8,212 nt of DNA from CAXMRP01 sp964196155. Lineage in GTDB: Bacteria; Pseudomonadota; Alphaproteobacteria; Rhizobiales; Afifellaceae. Shown one piece after another: positions 6,671 to 8,212 of this stretch. Location of the stretch: the NCBI GenBank assembly GCA_964196155.1, contig CAXMRP010000053.1, positions 1-8,212 on the forward strand, read 5' to 3'. Numbering within the stretch: the stretch's first letter is position 1; the number at the start of each line of letters is the position of its first letter. The position numbers and the translations under genes were made by a program. The notes beneath the pieces are model-generated. The model made no database searches. It saw only the letters and a list, made by a program, of their open reading frames with translations, and had not been told where the DNA came from.

Positions 6671-7240
6671 ATGAACGTCGTTCTGGGCGCGATTGCCGAT
6701 GATTTTACCAGCGCGACCGAACTTGCCAATACGTTGGTCAAGGAAGGCATGCGCGTTTGCCAGTTGATCGGTGCGCCGGGACCGGATGCCGATATTGGCG
6801 ATGTCGATGCGGTTGTGGTTGCGCTGAAATCCCGGATGGCTCCGGTGTCGGAGGCCGTGGCGGATTCGCTTGCTGCGGCGCAGTGGCTGCGAGCGCAAGG
6901 GGCGCGGTAGATCCTGTTCAAATATTGCTCGACATTCGATTCTTCGGCCGCCGGGAACATCGGACCGGTCGCTGATGCGCTGGTGGATTTGCTCGATTGC
7001 GGTTCGCATTCGTCTGCCCGGCTTTTCCTGAAAACGGGCGAACCATCTACAATGGCTATCTGTTTGTCGGGGACCAGCTGCTTTCCGACAGCCCGATGAA
7101 GGACCATCCCCTGACGCCGATGACCGATGCCAGCCTTGTCCGCTTGATGGCGGCACAAAGTGAAAAGAATGTCGGGCTCGTTCCCTTGCGCGATGTGCGG
7201 GCCGGGCCGTATGTCGTCGCCGGTTGCATTGAAGCCCTCA
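6671..7240 (+). pseudogene. otnK: 3-oxo-tetronate kinase-like DUF1537 gene: stop, frameshift and 3' truncation
   Basis: From ATG 6671 the product begins like OtnK, with IADDFTSATELANTLV (family IADDFTGAT, so Ser replaces the first Gly). It continues through a TAG at 6908-6910 (codon 80) into ILFKYCSTFDSSAAGNIGPV. The family has Gln just before this strand, so CAG to TAG is likely. A net minus-one (or plus-two) frameshift lies at about 6990-7003. After it the shifted frame reads FAFVCPAFPENGRTIYNGYL and DHPLTPMTD, both OtnK motifs. Homology ends at about 7240, after VRAGPYVVAG, so the C-terminal nucleotide-binding half (roughly 220 residues) is missing. OtnK phosphorylates 3-oxo-tetronates at the 4-position. 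Unlike the single-base lesions upstream, this gene cannot be rescued by one error correction. The right limit is approximate. Confidence 0.85.
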
Positions 7241-7241
7241 A

Positions 7242-7604
7242 AGTGACCATTTCGTCAAGCTTCCTCACTACCTGATCGACAGTGATGCCTGGCGTTCGCT
7301 GAAGCCTTCCGCCTGTGCACTCTATATCGAGCTTGTGTACCGGTATCGAGGCACCAACAATGGTGACATCAGCCTGTCCGTCCGGGAAGCCGCACAACTT
7401 AGCCGAATTGCACCGGATACCGCCACGCGCTGCTTTGATGAATTGCAGGACAGGGGGTTCATTCGCTGCCGACGGAAGGGGTCGTTCCACTACAAGTGCC
7501 AGCACGCATCGGAATGGGAACAGACTGACCAGCCCTTCGATGTAAACAAACCAACCAAAGAATTCATGAGTTGGCAACGCGATGAGAAAAAAGCACGGTC
7601 CTAA
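7242..7604 (+). pseudogene. 5'-truncated winged-helix DNA-binding protein
   Basis: One open frame of 120 codons ends at TAA 7602-7604. It reads SDHFVKLPHYLIDSDAWRSL, then KPSACALYIELVYRY, then a winged helix SVREAAQLSRIAPDTATRCF / LQDRGFI, then KPTKEFMSW. I recognise this as the helix-turn-helix family found in rhizobial and other alphaproteobacterial accessory DNA (typical words: W-R-L-P-A-L-Y, NNG-I-S-R-A, PTKEFMRW); its role is unknown. No standard start exists before GTG 7335, which lies after the first conserved block, and the N-terminal residues before SDHF are missing. The fragment begins exactly where the otnK remnant ends, in another frame, so it is a deletion or recombination junction. 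A restart at GTG 7335 (89 residues) would keep the wing but has no clear ribosome binding site. Confidence 0.65.
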
Positions 7605-7798
7605 AATATGTGTTCACGGCACCCCGAACTAGGACCGAGGGTGCACAGAGTGCGCTTGACGGTACTTTGGATTAGGACTGTCAGGCTCATTTTCGCCGGG
7701 TTCACGGTCCTAGATGACGGTACAGATATAGATATACCATAGGGGGTGGTCGTCGGTTCCAAATCAGGACACTGCTACGGAATGGTAGATTGCACCGC
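7605..7798. other. Intergenic stretch, no convincing gene
   Basis: About 190 bases between the winged-helix remnant and the membrane-protein gene. The frame of the upstream gene stays open from 7605 to a TAG at 7740-7742 and includes TVLDDGTDIDIP, which resembles the low-complexity tail I associate with this winged-helix family. That is weak evidence that the original protein was longer. I see no tRNA, no clear terminator with a T-tract and no recognisable promoter for the downstream gene. Confidence 0.4.
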
Positions 7799-8071
7799 AT
7801 GAAACATTTAATGCGGCTTTGGCGCGGAGAACTGGCACTTCAGGACGCCTTCTGGATGTGGGCGGTTCTGGGCGGCCTGTTAGTCAATCTCGTTACCAGT
7901 GCATCATTTCTTTTCCTGGTCATGGCGGACCATCCGCTCCTGGCGCTTGCCATCGGCTACGGGCTTTCCCTGCCTTACAATTTGTTGGCGACAGTTGGCG
8001 TCTGGCGATCTGCCGAGCACTATGACGGCGACAGGCAAATGGCCGATATGGCGAAAGCGGTGACTATCGTT
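7799..8071 (+). pseudogene. Small membrane protein, 3' end lost to an IS insertion
   Basis: From ATG 7799 the sequence MKHLMRLWRGELALQDAFW leads into two transmembrane helices, at about residues 19-42 and 47-68. Between the second helix and the break are the conserved-looking words LPYNLLATVGVWRSAEHYDG and ADMAK. I recognise the MKHL-RLWRGEL start and the VGVWRSA-Y-G motif from short uncharacterised alphaproteobacterial membrane proteins of roughly 95-110 residues; no function is known to me. After about residue 91 (VTIV) family-like sequence stops. The remaining open frame to 8167 runs through IS DNA, so the gene has lost its last hydrophobic segment. A TTG nine bases upstream (7790) is in frame, but ATG fits the family start. 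No strong ribosome binding site is visible. Confidence 0.6.
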
Positions 8072-8212
8072 AGAGGTGGTTCGGTTTGTTTGAACAGTTT
8101 GGCCGGGTTTTATAAGTGGATTTCAGCCTCTGTTATGCAGCGACCGGGATTGGTTGCGGCGGGTTGAAGTAAGCCTGATCGGGGGTTTGCCGGTCAAGCG
8201 ATGAATGGGGCC
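8072..8212 (-). mobile_element. 3' end of an IS3-family insertion sequence (partial)
   Basis: The element enters from the right edge with its transposase on the minus strand. Its outer end is placed where membrane-protein homology stops (about 8071-8079). About 60 bases of non-coding terminal sequence separate that point from the transposase stop at 8133, a reasonable length for an IS3-family right end. The exact terminal inverted repeat cannot be fixed, because the other end and a reference copy are not visible. TGGTTCGG starting at about 8077 is a candidate tip, since IS3-family ends usually begin with TG. Confidence 0.65.
8133..8212 (-). CDS. IS3-family transposase (OrfB), C-terminus only
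   Basis: The minus strand from the window edge reads PHSSLDRQTPDQAYFNPPQP and five more residues, ending at TAA (plus 8133-8135). R-P-H-S-S-L-(D/G)-x-x-T-P-x-x-(A/x)-(Y/F) is the typical end of the integrase-core (DDE, rve) transposase of IS3-family elements, just after the catalytic Glu helix. Only about 26 codons are inside the window, so the DDE residues cannot be seen and intactness cannot be judged. Confidence 0.75.
   Translation of the reverse strand, partial: PHSSLDRQTPDQAYFNPPQPIPVAA

Noticed and set aside
7790..8167. A 125-residue intact membrane protein
   Set aside because: Its last third is IS DNA whose opposite strand codes a recognisable transposase end, so the open frame is a chimera.

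Overview
The window looks like a piece of an alphaproteobacterial genome, probably Hyphomicrobiales-like. The reasons are GC-rich coding sequence, a NanR-type FCD regulator, a sugar-acid catabolic cluster, a winged-helix family I associate with rhizobial accessory DNA, and an IS3-family transposase end. The genus cannot be told from sequence reading alone.

Layout. At the left edge (1-96, minus strand) is the signal peptide of an exported protein, probably a transporter solute-binding protein. It is divergent from everything else. From 97 to 281 is a divergent control region. A NanR-like GntR/FCD regulator (282-1052) follows, interrupted by an in-frame TAA. A second control region (1053-1222) leads into a tight plus-strand operon. 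Its genes are a RuBisCO-like protein of the OiaX/OiaT kind (1223-2488), an OiaK-like DUF1537 kinase (2485-3888), an ApnO-like D-apionate oxidoisomerase broken by TGA (3902-4753), an HpcH/HpaI-family aldolase (4784-5575), a D-2-hydroxyacid dehydrogenase (5579-6625), and an OtnK-like second DUF1537 kinase broken by TAG, a frameshift and loss of its 3' half (6671 to about 7240).

How the genes fit together. ApnO, OiaK and an OiaX/OiaT RuBisCO-like protein are consecutive enzymes of known D-apionate catabolism: D-apionate to 3-oxo-isoapionate, then its 4-phosphate, then either decarboxylation or hydrolytic cleavage to 3-phosphoglycerate and glycolate. The aldolase, dehydrogenase and second kinase are not core members of that route as I know it and may handle side or downstream products. 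The same 12-base motif, which contains a perfect TATAAT and the GGTATA hexamer known from NanR operators, lies in both control regions. It points outward toward the exported-protein gene in one and toward the enzyme operon in the other. This is the most interesting regulatory signal here.

Decay. Three genes carry in-frame stops (TAA, TGA and TAG, one each), the RuBisCO-like gene has a good ribosome binding site in front of CTG instead of ATG, and otnK is also frameshifted and truncated. The kinase, aldolase and dehydrogenase reading frames are clean. This looks like a recently inactivated pathway, unless the stops are sequencing or assembly errors.

Right side. The otnK remnant is joined at about 7238-7245 to a 5'-truncated winged-helix gene (to 7604). 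Then come about 190 bp without a convincing gene, a small two-helix membrane protein (7799 to about 8071) cut by an insertion sequence, and the 3' end of an IS3-family element with its transposase C-terminus on the minus strand (8133-8212).
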